Notes: a model not told the origin generated them from the sequence alone. Numbered from the stretch's first letter, positions 35,559 to 47,720 are shown. The stretch: DNA of 64,000 nt from Paraburkholderia nodosa DSM 21604 (GCF_000519185.1 NZ_JAFA01000008.1:248405-312404); one strand, 5' to 3'. Program-made: numbers and translations.

Positions 35559-36101
35559 CTATTTGCGCGTGTACAGCAAGTCGGTCATGTCGTCGGCATG
35601 CTCTTCCTCCGTCGCGAGGATCTGCTCGAAGATGCGCCGCGTGGTGGTGTCGTCGTGACCGAGATAATTGATGATCGCGCGATAGCTCTCGATAGCGATG
35701 CGCTCCGCGATCAGATTCTCGCGGATCATGTCCTTCAGGTCGGCCCCTTCCTTGTATTCCGAGTGCGAGCGCTCGACCAGCGTCGCCGGCGAGAAGTCGG
35801 GCTCGCCGCCTAGCTGCACGATGCGGGCCGCGAGCATGTCGGCGTGCTGCTGCTCCTCGGTTGCGTGCTGGAGAAACTCGGCCGCCACCGACTCGGACTC
35901 GATGCCCTTCGCCATGAAATGGTGCCGCTTGTAACGCAGCACGCACACGAGTTCCGTGGCGAGCGAATCGTTGAGCAGCTTGAGCACGGTCTGGCGATTC
36001 GCGGGGTAGTCCGGCGTGACCGGCCCCTGGTCGAGATTGCGGCGCGCCTCATCGCGCACGCGTTTGAGATCGAACTCAAACGAAGCGTGTGTCTTCGACA
36101 T
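35559..36101 (-). CDS. Ferritin-like / bacterioferritin-family protein
   Basis: A 180-residue four-helix di-iron protein. Ligand-type pairs are visible: ATELVCVLRYKRH with Glu, EEQQHADMLAARI, IAERIAIESYRAI and TEEEHADDM. This fits the bacterioferritin/DUF892-like family that stores or detoxifies iron. An AGGAGAG site supports the ATG at 36101. It follows the DUF1328 gene by 56 bases, and the two probably form a stress-related unit. Confidence 0.88.
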   Translation of the reverse strand: MSKTHASFEFDLKRVRDEARRNLDQGPVTPDYPANRQTVLKLLNDSLATELVCVLRYKRHHFMAKGIESESVAAEFLQHATEEQQHADMLAARIVQLGGEPDFSPATLVERSHSEYKEGADLKDMIRENLIAERIAIESYRAIINYLGHDDTTTRRIFEQILATEEEHADDMTDLLYTRK

Positions 36102-36157
36102 CTGACTCTCCTTCGAACATGGCATGCATGAATGGGTTTGGCTTTGCATGGCGCGCG

Positions 36158-36319
36158 TCATCTGTGCATCACGCCTAGCAGCAACGTGACCACGAAGACC
36201 ACGAGGAAGATGTAGAACAGGATCTTGGCGATTTCGGCCGCGCCCGCAGCGATTCCCGTGAAGCCGAATACGGCGGCAATGATCGCGATGATGAAAAACA
36301 CGATGGCATAGTGAAGCAT
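36158..36319 (-). CDS. DUF1328 small membrane protein
   Basis: A 53-residue protein starting [20 protein letters not shown] and ending LLLGVMHR, with two transmembrane helices separated by [12 protein letters not shown]. This is the YtjA/DUF1328 signature. A strong AAGGAGG site lies ten bases upstream. It is followed by the ferritin-like gene. The function is unknown, although homologues are often stress-induced. Confidence 0.92.
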   Translation of the reverse strand: MLHYAIVFFIIAIIAAVFGFTGIAAGAAEIAKILFYIFLVVFVVTLLLGVMHR

Positions 36320-36489
36320 GGCGTAGTCCTCCTTGTTGGCGGATGTGCTGCGCTATGTCGCGCCTGCGTCAGCGCTAGCGCAAGCAGCGGACCCGACGCA
36401 TGCCCATACGCGGGCGCATGGCGGCACAAATGACCGGGCACGGGACATGCTGGAGAGTGATCTCCCTTGATACCGTGGAGGACTTCCTC

Positions 36490-36627
36490 ATGAAACGCCT
36501 GATTGCCCTCTTTCTCGTTACCGCTTCGCTGGCAGCGCTCTCGGGCTGCAACACGATGGCGGGTGCCGGCGAGGACGTTTCCGCAGGCGGCCACGCCCTC
36601 ACGAACTCGGCGGAAAAGGCGAAGTAG
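36490..36627 (+). CDS. ecnB: Entericidin-like lipoprotein
   Basis: A 45-residue lipoprotein of the entericidin A/B family. The signal ends at LSGC with acylated Cys20, followed by NTMAGAGEDVSAGGHALTNS, the conserved mature peptide. GGAGG supports the start at 36490. Entericidins are small toxin/antidote-like lipoproteins linked to stationary-phase lysis in E. coli; only one is found here. It is divergent from the DUF1328 gene. Confidence 0.92.
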   Translation: MKRLIALFLVTASLAALSGCNTMAGAGEDVSAGGHALTNSAEKAK

Positions 36628-36723
36628 TGTCTGGCAGACGGTAGAGGCACCGGGATGACGGCTAACGCGCGCACGTAGCCCGTACGTGGCTGCCGGCATC
36701 GATCACCGGTGAACGATGAAGTC

Positions 36724-36758
36724 GCGGCCGCTGTGCGCCTCACTTGCACAGCGGCCGC
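36724..36758. terminator. Perfect 13-bp hairpin between convergent genes
   Basis: GCGGCCGCTGTGC, a 9-base loop and GCACAGCGGCCGC. It lies between the entericidin stop and the EamA stop. It lacks a T tract on either strand, so it may stall polymerase or protect 3' ends rather than act as a classical terminator. Confidence 0.5.
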
Positions 36759-36809
36759 GCGCGCAACGCGGTGCGATGACGCGAGATGCGTCGCGAAGTC
36801 AGAATGAAC

Positions 36810-37793
36810 TCAGGAAGTGCGGCGGCGGTCGTCGAACAGGAACGACAGACCCACGCTGCCGAGAATCAGCACGGTCGCGACAACGGTTGCGTTCGTGACC
36901 GGCTCGCCGAGCAGCAGCGCGCCGAGCGCGACGGCAACCACGGGATTCACGTACATGCAGCTGCTCGCGACGAGCGGGCTGGTATGGCGGATCAGATAGC
37001 CATACGCGACATAGGCGGCCATCGTGCCGATGAACAGCAGGTAGAGGAACGCCAGGAGCGGCAGGAAATGCAGCTCGCCCATGCGTTCGCCGCTGATCCA
37101 TGCGACCGCCGTCGAAATGGCGCCGCCAAGGCCGATCTGCAACGCCGTCGCGACGAAGAGATCGGTCGGCAACGTGAGCTTGCCCGCCAGATGCGCGCCG
37201 ATTGCCCAGAAGAGCGCGCCGCACAGAATCGCGAGGCTGCCGCCCGCTGAGCCGGACGCGGCGCCGCCATGGCTCAGGATGGCGATGCCGACGAGGCCGA
37301 GCGCGACCGCGGCCCATTCGGCCTTCGCCACGCGCCGCCCGGTGACCGCCGAAATCACGGTCGCGAACAACGGCACCGTGGCGACCATCACGGCCGCCTT
37401 GCCGGTGCCCACGGTACGCATACCGTAGGCGAGCATGCCGCTCGACAGGCCCACGAGCAGCGTGCCCACCACGCCCGCGTTGCGCACTTCGAGCAGCGTA
37501 GGCATGACGGGCCGCCGGCGCATGGCGAAGACGAACAGGCCGATCCCGGCGAGCAGATTGCGCAAGCCGGAGAGCAGGAGCGGCGGGAACGAATCGAGCG
37601 CGACCTTCACGCCGAGATACGTCGAGCCCCAGACGAAGTAGACGACGGCGAGCGAGAGCGCGACGCGTCCGGTGCGCGATTGCGGCAGCCGCGCGGCACG
37701 CGCGAAACGCCATAGCGCGGCTGCGGCCTGCTGGGCACCAGCGAATAAAGATTGAGTGTTCACGCGGGAAGGCAAACGGGGAGGCATCGTCAT
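36810..37793 (-). CDS. EamA/DMT-family transporter
   Basis: A 327-residue drug/metabolite transporter with ten helices in two EamA repeats. Helix 1 reads VYFVWGSTYLGVKVALDSFP, the typical opening, and the second repeat starts at CGALFWAIGAHLAGK. The ATG at 37793 (MTMPPRLPS) is preferred over an upstream in-frame ATG that adds 48 uncharacteristic residues. The substrate is unknown; relatives export amino acids or metabolites. Confidence 0.9.
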   Translation of the reverse strand: MTMPPRLPSRVNTQSLFAGAQQAAAALWRFARAARLPQSRTGRVALSLAVVYFVWGSTYLGVKVALDSFPPLLLSGLRNLLAGIGLFVFAMRRRPVMPTLLEVRNAGVVGTLLVGLSSGMLAYGMRTVGTGKAAVMVATVPLFATVISAVTGRRVAKAEWAAVALGLVGIAILSHGGAASGSAGGSLAILCGALFWAIGAHLAGKLTLPTDLFVATALQIGLGGAISTAVAWISGERMGELHFLPLLAFLYLLFIGTMAAYVAYGYLIRHTSPLVASSCMYVNPVVAVALGALLLGEPVTNATVVATVLILGSVGLSFLFDDRRRTS

Positions 37794-38477
37794 TTCACCG
37801 CGGCATATGAAAGGCAGGACCGCGGGCGCCCCGGCGGCAAGGCGGCGGGACGGGTAAAGCTCGACGGCATGGTGCAGATGCGCAAGAACGCGAAAAAAGA
37901 CGGAGTACGAAGGACACCCGGGACGGGCGAAGCGCATTATGCAACAACGCCGGGCGTTGCGGAGGCTTTCAGGATGCTTTATGCGCGGCGATTCGTTGCG
38001 TGCGCGTCACAGTGGGAACGCCGCGAGCCAGGACGGCCGATCGCGTACCATATCGACGTTCGCCGGCCGCGTCACGCCACGCTTGTTGGATCGTGCTAGC
38101 ATGACACAACCTTTCGTTTAACTTTCATCAGTCGGGTTTCGTACACGCCACTCGCCATGCTTTCGCTCGTTTCGCGCCCCGTATCCGCCTTGCCGCCGCG
38201 CCATTTGCGCGGCGCGCCGGCGCGCGCACGCGCAGAGCGCGAGCGAACGACGCCGTGGTCTCTCGACACCCGAGCGCGCGCGCTGCCTTTCCTGTCCGCC
38301 CCGCTCTACGCCGCCCGGCGTCCGCACTGAACCCGCCTCCCCCACCCATCGGAGCCGTTCGGTCGGGCTCCGGGCCGATCCGTTACGCCCCGCTGCGGCC
38401 CGCGCCCGATTGCGCGCTTTGGCCCGCCAGCCCTCGCCGTTACCTCGAATCTTTTCTGGATCGCAAGGAGAACCGCC
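37794..38477. other. Intergenic region without a supported gene
   Basis: The 684 bases between the EamA gene and rnk hold the divergent control regions of both. Frames present on either strand are Arg/Pro/Ala-rich and look like composition artefacts. No terminator or RNA motif is evident. Confidence 0.5.
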
Positions 38478-41146
<2,669 letters not shown>

Positions 41147-41358
41147 GCGCCGACTTCGGGCTGACTCAGGGCTAACTTCGCCCCGGCGGGCGCACGCCGT
41201 CCGCCGAAACATTTTCTAACGACTCCCACAACTCTCTGACAAGCGCACACACCCGGATACGGGTCGCGTGGCTAGGATGAGGGTATCGAGGGTGCGGCGT
41301 GTGCGCCAGCGCACGTCGCATCGCTCACTCGAACGCATCATGCGTGGGGAGTCGAAAA

Positions 41359-41580
41359 ATGAAAACGCTCAAACGTGCACGCACGCTCCTCACGGTGACG
41401 ACACTCGTCGCCGTGCTGGGCAGTCTTGGCGCTTGCGACAACATGTCGAGACGTGACCGCGATACGGTGATTGGCGCGGGCGTAGGCGGCGTGGCCGGCG
41501 CGGCGATCGGCGGCAATGCGCTCTCCACCGTGGGCGGCGCAGCGGTGGGTGGCGTGATCGGCAATCAGGTTGGCAAGTAA
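41359..41580 (+). CDS. Glycine-zipper lipoprotein
   Basis: A 73-residue outer-membrane-type lipoprotein. The signal ends in LGAC with Cys26. The mature part begins DNMSRRDRDTVIGAGVGGVA and continues with GAAIGG and GGAAVGGVIGNQVG, a glycine-zipper 2TM pattern (OsmB/SlyB-like). Such proteins are usually induced by envelope or osmotic stress. Confidence 0.85.
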   Translation: MKTLKRARTLLTVTTLVAVLGSLGACDNMSRRDRDTVIGAGVGGVAGAAIGGNALSTVGGAAVGGVIGNQVGK

Positions 41581-41908
41581 GTGGCGAACAGGCGGTAGCG
41601 CCAGTACGAATCGACGATGCGGCTGCACGACTAGTTGCACGATCGAAGCGACGGCACAGAACAGAAACGATACGACAGGCAACACGCCATTCAAGGCGTG
41701 CATCAGGGAAGGATGCGCGGCGCAGACCCTCACGGGCTGCGCCGCGTTTGCTTGGGTCGATGGCATTGCAGCCGCAGGACTACGCGAAATATTCGGTAAG
41801 CGAAGCACAACGCAAAGCGGGTTCGTACGGCGTAAGCTCGAACGATCAGACGGCCCGGGCCGGAAGGCGATAATCCCGCGCGGCCGTTCGCCATTCGCGG
41901 AGCCCGCC

Positions 41909-42298
41909 ATGAAACGTCCGTCTGTGTTCGTGATCGCCGCCGCGAGCGCGCTCCCCGCGCTTTCCGGCTGCTACTACTACGCCCCCTACGGCTACGCGCC
42001 CTACTACTACGGCACCGTGCCCGTGGCGGCCACCCAGCAGGAAGCCGCGGTCGTGCAAACGGCGCCGAACCCCGCGCCGGCCGCCATGCCTGACGCACAG
42101 TATCCGGGGCCGCTCTATCCCTCGCCGCCCGTTGCGATCGCCGTGCCTGCGTGGCCAGCCTATCCGGCCTATGCAGCCTATCCTGCGACCTATCCCGCGT
42201 ACTACCCTTATCCCGCGTACGGCTGGGGCTGGGGTGCGCCCGCCGTCTCGTTCGGCTTCGGCTACTGGGGCGGCGGCGGCGGACACTGGCATCACTGA
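41909..42298 (+). CDS. Tyr/Pro/Ala-rich lipoprotein
   Basis: A 129-residue low-complexity lipoprotein. The signal ends in LSGC with Cys21, immediately followed by YYYAPYGYAPYYYG. The centre is Pro/Ala-rich with repeated YPAY units (AYPAYAAYPATYPAYYPYPAY in short form), and the C-terminus is Gly/Trp/His-rich (GGGGGHWHH). The clustered aromatic and His residues may bind metals or cell-wall polymers; this is speculation. The 328 bases upstream (41581-41908) contain nothing I can support. Confidence 0.75.
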   Translation: MKRPSVFVIAAASALPALSGCYYYAPYGYAPYYYGTVPVAATQQEAAVVQTAPNPAPAAMPDAQYPGPLYPSPPVAIAVPAWPAYPAYAAYPATYPAYYPYPAYGWGWGAPAVSFGFGYWGGGGGHWHH

Positions 42299-42529
42299 CG
42301 CTCACGCACCCAGCCACACGGCAAAATGCACCGCAAAACGGTGCCGGACCGTACTTTCCCTCCTTGACGCTCCCGTTTCGTTATCTATCCTCCAAGTGGG
42401 CTAGCGGGGATTGAAGCACCGCCTTAACTCGGCCGCCTGGCCCGGCACTGAACTCCACAGCCGACGACGCGCCCCGGCGCACGCTGCCGCACTGCGGCGC
42501 CGATAACGAACCAGCATAAAGGAGACGTG

Positions 42530-44128
42530 ATGTTCCACCAGCTGTTGACCCCTATCGGCAATTCGCTGCTGTTTTCGTTTCTGATCGCCGTGCTGCCCAT
42601 TGTCACCGTGCTCGTCCTGCTCGGCTGGGCGCGGCGGCCCGCATGGCAAGCCTCGCTCGCGGGGCTCGTGGTCGGTCTGATCGTCGCGATCGCCGGCTGG
42701 CAGTTTCCGGTCAATCTCGCGATCAGTTCGGTGCTCGCAGGCGTGGTGTTCGCACTCTGGCCGGTGATGTGGATCGTCGTCACGGCAATCCTGCTCTACA
42801 ACATCGCGCTGCGCTCGGGCCGCTTCGCGGCGTTTCGCATGTGGCTGCTCGACAATCTGCCCAACGACCGGCGCATCGTGCTCGTCGTGGTCGGCTTCTC
42901 GTTCGGCGCGTTGTTCGAAGGGATTTCCGGCTTCGGCACGCCGATCGCCATCACGAGCTCGCTGCTCATCATGCTCGGCTTCCCGACGCTCGAGGCCCTG
43001 ACCTTCACGCTTATCTTCAACACGGCGCCCGTGGCGTTCGGCGCGCTCGGCGTGCCGATCACCGTGCTCGGCGCGGTCACGCACCTGCCCGCCGATCTGC
43101 TAGGCCAGATGGTCGGCCGCCAGTTGCCGTTTTTCGCCTTGCTGCTGCCGTTCTATGTCATCGCGATCTACGCGGGCGTGGGCGGCATGCTGCGCATCTG
43201 GCCGGTGCTGCTCGTCGCGGGCGGCAGCTTCGCCCTCACGCAGTTCGTCACCGCCAACTTCATCAACTACAGCCTCACCGACGTGCTCTCGTCGCTCATC
43301 TCGCTGATCCTCACCATCCTGTTCCTGCGCGTATGGAAGCCCGCCCCGGATCCGCGCTTCACGATCAAGGTCGATCGCGCGAGCGAAGCGCGCGGCAGCG
43401 TGTCGGGCACGCAAGGCTGGTATCCGTGGATCATCGTGTCGGCCGTCGTGATCATCTGGACCATCGCGAAGGTCTTCACGATCGGCGAGGTGAAAGTGCC
43501 GTGGCCGGGCCTCGACAAGGCTGTCTACATCACGCTCTACAACACGCCCTATGGCGCGATCTGGGACTTCCAGCCGCTCGCCACCGGCACGGCGATTCTC
43601 GTCGCGGCGATCATCACCGCGTTCGTCGTGCGCCTGAAGCCCGCCGATTTCGGCGTCGCGATCGTCGATACCTGGGTGCAGACGCGCATCGCCATCCTCA
43701 CGGTCGCGACCATCGTCGGGCTCGCGTTCCTCATGAACTACTCGGGGCTCACCTATACGCTGGGTCTCGGGGCGGCTTCGGTCGGCGCATTCTTCCCGCT
43801 CGTTTCGGCCTTCCTCGGCTGGGTCGCGGTGTTCCTCTCGGGCAGCGACACCTCGGGCAACGCGCTGTTCGGCAACCTGCAGGTGGTGGCCGCGAAACAG
43901 CTCAACCTCAATCCCATCCTGATGGCGGCGACCAACTCGTCGGGCGGCGTCATGGGCAAGATGATCTCGCCGCAGAACATCGCGACGGGCGTCGCGACCA
44001 CCGACCTCAAGGGCCAGGAAGGTCATGTGTTCGCGAAGACGTTCAAGCACTCGATCCTGTTGACGGTGCTGCTCGGCATCCTCGTGTGGCTGCAGCAGAA
44101 CGTGCTCACCTGGATGATTCCGCACTGA
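42530..44128 (+). CDS. lldP: L-lactate permease
   Basis: A 532-residue LctP-family permease with about 12-14 helices. Signatures include FEGISGFGTPIAITSSLL near residues 125-142 and SGSDTSGNALFGNLQ in the C-terminal half, both typical of LldP/GlcA. It imports lactate with protons. AAGGAG lies upstream; the ATG at 42530 has better spacing than the GTG at 42527. A bidirectional terminator follows. No lactate dehydrogenase gene is adjacent. Confidence 0.93.
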   Translation: MFHQLLTPIGNSLLFSFLIAVLPIVTVLVLLGWARRPAWQASLAGLVVGLIVAIAGWQFPVNLAISSVLAGVVFALWPVMWIVVTAILLYNIALRSGRFAAFRMWLLDNLPNDRRIVLVVVGFSFGALFEGISGFGTPIAITSSLLIMLGFPTLEALTFTLIFNTAPVAFGALGVPITVLGAVTHLPADLLGQMVGRQLPFFALLLPFYVIAIYAGVGGMLRIWPVLLVAGGSFALTQFVTANFINYSLTDVLSSLISLILTILFLRVWKPAPDPRFTIKVDRASEARGSVSGTQGWYPWIIVSAVVIIWTIAKVFTIGEVKVPWPGLDKAVYITLYNTPYGAIWDFQPLATGTAILVAAIITAFVVRLKPADFGVAIVDTWVQTRIAILTVATIVGLAFLMNYSGLTYTLGLGAASVGAFFPLVSAFLGWVAVFLSGSDTSGNALFGNLQVVAAKQLNLNPILMAATNSSGGVMGKMISPQNIATGVATTDLKGQEGHVFAKTFKHSILLTVLLGILVWLQQNVLTWMIPH

Positions 44129-44148
44129 GTCCGGCGAGCGCGTGCATG

Positions 44149-44187
44149 AAAAAACCCGCCTGCGCGGGCAAGCGCAGGCGGGTTTTT
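44149..44187. terminator. Bidirectional terminator between lldP and bamC
   Basis: A 16-bp stem (AAAAACCCGCCTGCGC / GCGCAGGCGGGTTTTT) with loop GGGCAA, with T runs on both strands. It lies 20 bases after lldP and 56 bases after bamC. Confidence 0.95.
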
Positions 44188-44243
44188 CTTTTGCGGCATC
44201 GGCCGGCCAGCTAGTCCAGCGAATGCCGGCTCAAGCGCGATGC

Positions 44244-45488
44244 TTAGTGCAGTTCGTCGACCACGAGGCTCATGATCTCCTGCGCCGGGCGCGACGCGTC
44301 GATCTGGCCGCTGTCGTCCACGATCGCGATGCGCGTCTGGTTGTCGGTCACGGCGCGCACGTTGAGCTTGTACTGCTTCGCGACCTTTTCCTTGCGGCCG
44401 TGGAAGATCTGGTTCCAGAAGCCCTGTTCGTCCGAGCTGTGGTCCTTCGGATCGACGTAGCGCACGTAGTAGATGCCCTTCGTGCGGTCGCGATCGTCCA
44501 CCGTGAAGTTGGCGCGATCGAGCGCGATGCCCACGCGCACCCATGCGCGGTCGTACGGCTCGCCGAGCGTAAGTTCCGACGAGGTGTACTGGCCCGACGT
44601 GCCCTGCGCGCCCGAGTTCGACGAGCCGCTACCCGATTGCTGGCCCACGGCAGCGACGTTCTGCGCGGCCATGGCGGCGGCAGCGGCGTCCGGCGCATTC
44701 TTCTTCGCGTCGGTGCCCTTGCTGCTGGCCTTGGCGTCGGCTTCGGCCGCGACCTGCGCGTCGGGCACGCCCGGCTTCGCGTTCGCGAGCGTCATCATGA
44801 GGCGCTTGAGGTACTCGGCTTCGAGCGCGGGATCGTTGGGCTTCGGCACCCACTTGCTGGTGTCGTTATTGGTGCCCGAGAGCTGTTCGCTCAGACCCTT
44901 CTGGCTGATGAACACATAGGTGCCGCCGCTGGGCGACGTTTCGAGGCGCGTGCGGTACTTGTTGCGCTCGGCGGTCACGTACGAGTTGCCCGTGGCCCAC
45001 GAGAGCGTGTTGCGGATGAGGCCGTCGCTGATCTTCGGATGGGTTTCGTTCCAGTCCGTTTCCATCACGCCCTTGTCGCGCTGGTCGACCACGAGCAGAA
45101 AGCCTTGTTCCTGCCAGAAGCGGCGCACCTGGGCCCAGACCTGGTCGGGCGTGCGGCTGTCGATGACGAGCCAGCTTTCCGTGCCGTCGCGCTGGATATG
45201 CATGCCCGGCACCTGCGGGACCACCTGGCTCTCGTCGGACTGCGGCGCGGCGGCCTGGGTCTGCTTGAGCGAGGACAGCGAGGTCTCGCCGCCCTGCGGC
45301 GCGAGCGAGCGCTGGTCGGACGCTTCGTCGAGCATGTTCGGCGGCACAGCGAGCGACGACTGCTTTGCCTTGGCGTCACTACGGTAATCGATCTTGCCTG
45401 GCGTCGGCGAGCTGCAGCCGGCGACCAGCCCGCCCGCCATCAGAAGCGCAAGCGCGCGTGCGGCAAGACGTTGATGAAAATCACTCAT
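44244..45488 (-). CDS. bamC: Outer membrane assembly factor BamC
   Basis: A 414-residue lipoprotein of the BAM complex. The signal ends in VAGC with Cys25. The unstructured N-terminal region contains KIDYRSDAKAKQSSLAVPPN, which in BamC binds BamD. Two helix-grip domains follow, opening ESWLVIDSRTPDQVWAQVR and SSELTLGEPYDRAWVRVG, separated by an Ala/Ser-rich linker. It is longer than E. coli BamC (about 344) because of the linker. In many betaproteobacteria it follows dapA; here no dapA is adjacent. Confidence 0.93.
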   Translation of the reverse strand: MSDFHQRLAARALALLMAGGLVAGCSSPTPGKIDYRSDAKAKQSSLAVPPNMLDEASDQRSLAPQGGETSLSSLKQTQAAAPQSDESQVVPQVPGMHIQRDGTESWLVIDSRTPDQVWAQVRRFWQEQGFLLVVDQRDKGVMETDWNETHPKISDGLIRNTLSWATGNSYVTAERNKYRTRLETSPSGGTYVFISQKGLSEQLSGTNNDTSKWVPKPNDPALEAEYLKRLMMTLANAKPGVPDAQVAAEADAKASSKGTDAKKNAPDAAAAAMAAQNVAAVGQQSGSGSSNSGAQGTSGQYTSSELTLGEPYDRAWVRVGIALDRANFTVDDRDRTKGIYYVRYVDPKDHSSDEQGFWNQIFHGRKEKVAKQYKLNVRAVTDNQTRIAIVDDSGQIDASRPAQEIMSLVVDELH

Positions 45489-45876
45489 GTTCGGGTAATC
45501 CCTTCGGCTACGCCACGGCCAGTTTCCGTGGATCAACCAAACATTTTACCGGTCCGGCGGCCCGCTGTGCAAAAACCACGGGGTGGCACTTAATCCAGGC
45601 CCGGCATCCGCCGCGGCGACGCGCGCCAGACCGTCGTCGCGACACCCCAAACCGACCTCGCCGTAACATTCATCTACATTCGATCCGACCCAGCAAGCCT
45701 GCTGAATCGCCGTCATTTTCCTTTTAGATCAATGCATTAACTCCGATCCACGCCAACACGCCCCGTTGTGCCCTGCCGCCCTGTCAGCCTGGGACGCTTG
45801 TGAGAACGACCCCGGTGCTAATTTCAGCTCGAAATCTCAAAAAAGAGATTCGGAAAAAGTAGGACCGGAGAGCGTC

Positions 45877-46350
45877 ATGAAAACTTGCAGCCTCACCCAG
45901 GTGGGCCGCGTCGCGGCCATCGCCTGCGCGCTCAGTAGCCTGAGCTTCGCCGCCGTGCCGGCCCGCGCCGCGCTCGGCGACACTGCAGCGGCGCCGGCCG
46001 GCGCCGCCCTGCGCGCCGTCGGCGGCGGCGCGGGCCACGTTGTCAGCTACGTCGACGACGGCGGCACGACCGTCAACGAATATGTGGGGAGCGCGAGCGG
46101 GACGGTCTTCGCGTACACATGGCAGGGGCCGGTTCAGCCCAACATCGAGGCGCTGCTGGGCGGTTACGCAGCCGACTGGCGCAGCGCCACCGCGGCGCTT
46201 CACGCCACGGGCCGCAACGGCCTGCACGCTGCGCGAGTGGACGGCGCTCAGGTCGTGGTCGAGACGGCCGGCCACATGCGAGCCTACGTGGGACGCGCGT
46301 GGCTGCCCGCCGCGTTACCTGCGGGCGTGAGCGTCGAGGATATCCAGTGA
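45877..46350 (+). CDS. DUF2844 exported protein
   Basis: A 157-residue secreted protein. The signal peptide runs to about ARA-ALGD. The mature part begins ALGDTAAAPAGA, the DUF2844 hallmark, and contains EYVGSASGTVFAYTWQGP. The function is unknown. Its stop overlaps the GTG start of the DUF3443 gene (GTGA), so the two are translationally coupled and probably act together in the envelope. The 388 bases upstream show no other gene. Confidence 0.85.
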   Translation: MKTCSLTQVGRVAAIACALSSLSFAAVPARAALGDTAAAPAGAALRAVGGGAGHVVSYVDDGGTTVNEYVGSASGTVFAYTWQGPVQPNIEALLGGYAADWRSATAALHATGRNGLHAARVDGAQVVVETAGHMRAYVGRAWLPAALPAGVSVEDIQ

Positions 46351-47657
46351 AGACCTGCTCCCAGCGCCTCGCACACCCGCCCGGCATCGGGCAGCGCCTC
46401 GCCCTCCTCGCGCTTTGCGCCGCGCTCACTGCTTGCGGTGGCGGCGGTGACGGAACCGCTCCGGTGAGCGCGGTCGCCACCGCACCCGCCAGCGCCCCGG
46501 GTGCCGCAAGCGCGGCAAGCCCCTCGAGCGCGCCGTCGACCGCCAGCACGAGCGGCACGGTGCCGCAATCGACCACGCCCAATGTCGTAGCCGTCAGGGT
46601 CGGCCCGACGCCCACCTCGACGCGCAACATGCTGATGACGAGCGTCACGGTCTGCGTGCCGGGCACCGCAACCTGCGCGAACGTCGACAACGTGCAGGTC
46701 GATACCGGTTCGCAGGGCCTGCGCCTGCTGGCTTCTGCGCTGCCGGCGGGCTTCCCGCTGCCCGCCGTGCCGGCCGGCGCGGGAACCGACATCGCCGGCG
46801 AATGCGCCGTGTTCGGCACGGGCTACACGTGGGGCGCGGTGCGCAGCGCCGACGTGAAGCTCGCGGGCGAGACCGCCGCCGCATTGCCGATCCAGTTGAT
46901 CGCCGACCCGGCCGTGCCCACCTTGGCACCGGCCGGCTGCGCCGGCAGAGGTCTCGCGATGAACAGCGCCGCCACGCTGCGCTCGAACGGCATCCTCGGC
47001 GTGGGGCCGTTCAGCGCCGATTGCGGCGTGTCCTGCGTCAGGGCGGCAGTCACGCCGTGGTATTACGCTTGCCCCGCGAGCGGCTGCACGGCGAGCGCGC
47101 AACCGCTTGCGCAACAGGTCAGCAACCCGGTAGCGGGCTTTGCCACCGACAACAACGGCGTGATCATCGACTTGCCTGCCCTGGCCGACGGCGGCGCATC
47201 CGGGGTGAGCGGGTCGATGATCTTCGGCATCGGCACGCAGGCGAACAACACGCTCGGCAGTGCAACCGTGCTGCGCGCGAACTCGGGCACCGGCTATGTG
47301 AAGACGACGACATCGGACGGCACCGTCTACTCGCTGAGCTACCTCGACACGGGCTCGAACGCGCTGTACTTCAGCAGCTCGACGATGACGCGCTGCGGGT
47401 TCTGGTATTGCCCGGGTTCGCCTGTCAGCCTCGGCGCAACGATAGCCGGCATCGACGGCGTGGGCGCTTCCGTGACCTTCGCGGTCGCGAGCTCGACGAC
47501 GCTGCTCGCCAGCGGCAACTGGGCCTTCGGCAATCTCGCTGGCTACAACGGTCGCGCGTTCGGCTGGGGGCTACCGTTCTTCTTCGGGCGCCGCGTGTTC
47601 ACGGCGATCGCCTCGCAGATCACGCCCGCAGGCAGCGGACCATTCTTCGCGTTCTGA
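46347..47657 (+). CDS. DUF3443 lipoprotein with two pepsin-like DTGS motifs
   Basis: A 436-residue lipoprotein with GTG start overlapping the upstream stop. The signal ends in LTAC with Cys30, followed by a Ser/Ala-rich linker to about residue 80. DTGS occurs twice: VQVDTGSQGLRLL with Asp119, and YLDTGSNALYF with Asp334. They are 215 residues apart, each followed by a hydrophobic strand, as in the two lobes of pepsin-type aspartic proteases. Between them lie several Cys residues and GILGVGP, which also resembles the pepsin ILGLG turn. Family DUF3443 is firm; peptidase activity is inferred. Confidence 0.85.
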   Translation: MKTCSQRLAHPPGIGQRLALLALCAALTACGGGGDGTAPVSAVATAPASAPGAASAASPSSAPSTASTSGTVPQSTTPNVVAVRVGPTPTSTRNMLMTSVTVCVPGTATCANVDNVQVDTGSQGLRLLASALPAGFPLPAVPAGAGTDIAGECAVFGTGYTWGAVRSADVKLAGETAAALPIQLIADPAVPTLAPAGCAGRGLAMNSAATLRSNGILGVGPFSADCGVSCVRAAVTPWYYACPASGCTASAQPLAQQVSNPVAGFATDNNGVIIDLPALADGGASGVSGSMIFGIGTQANNTLGSATVLRANSGTGYVKTTTSDGTVYSLSYLDTGSNALYFSSSTMTRCGFWYCPGSPVSLGATIAGIDGVGASVTFAVASSTTLLASGNWAFGNLAGYNGRAFGWGLPFFFGRRVFTAIASQITPAGSGPFFAF

Positions 47658-47698
47658 GCGCGCCGGTGGCCGCCAACGTCCAATCAGTCACTAACGAA

Positions 47699-47720
47699 GA
47701 AGGCCTCTTGCGAGGCCTTC
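47699..47720. terminator. Weak hairpin between convergent genes
   Basis: GAAGGCCTC, loop TTGC and GAGGCCTTC form a 9-bp stem without a clear T tract on either strand. It lies 41 bases after the DUF3443 stop and 66 bases after the minus-strand lipoprotein stop. Confidence 0.35.
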
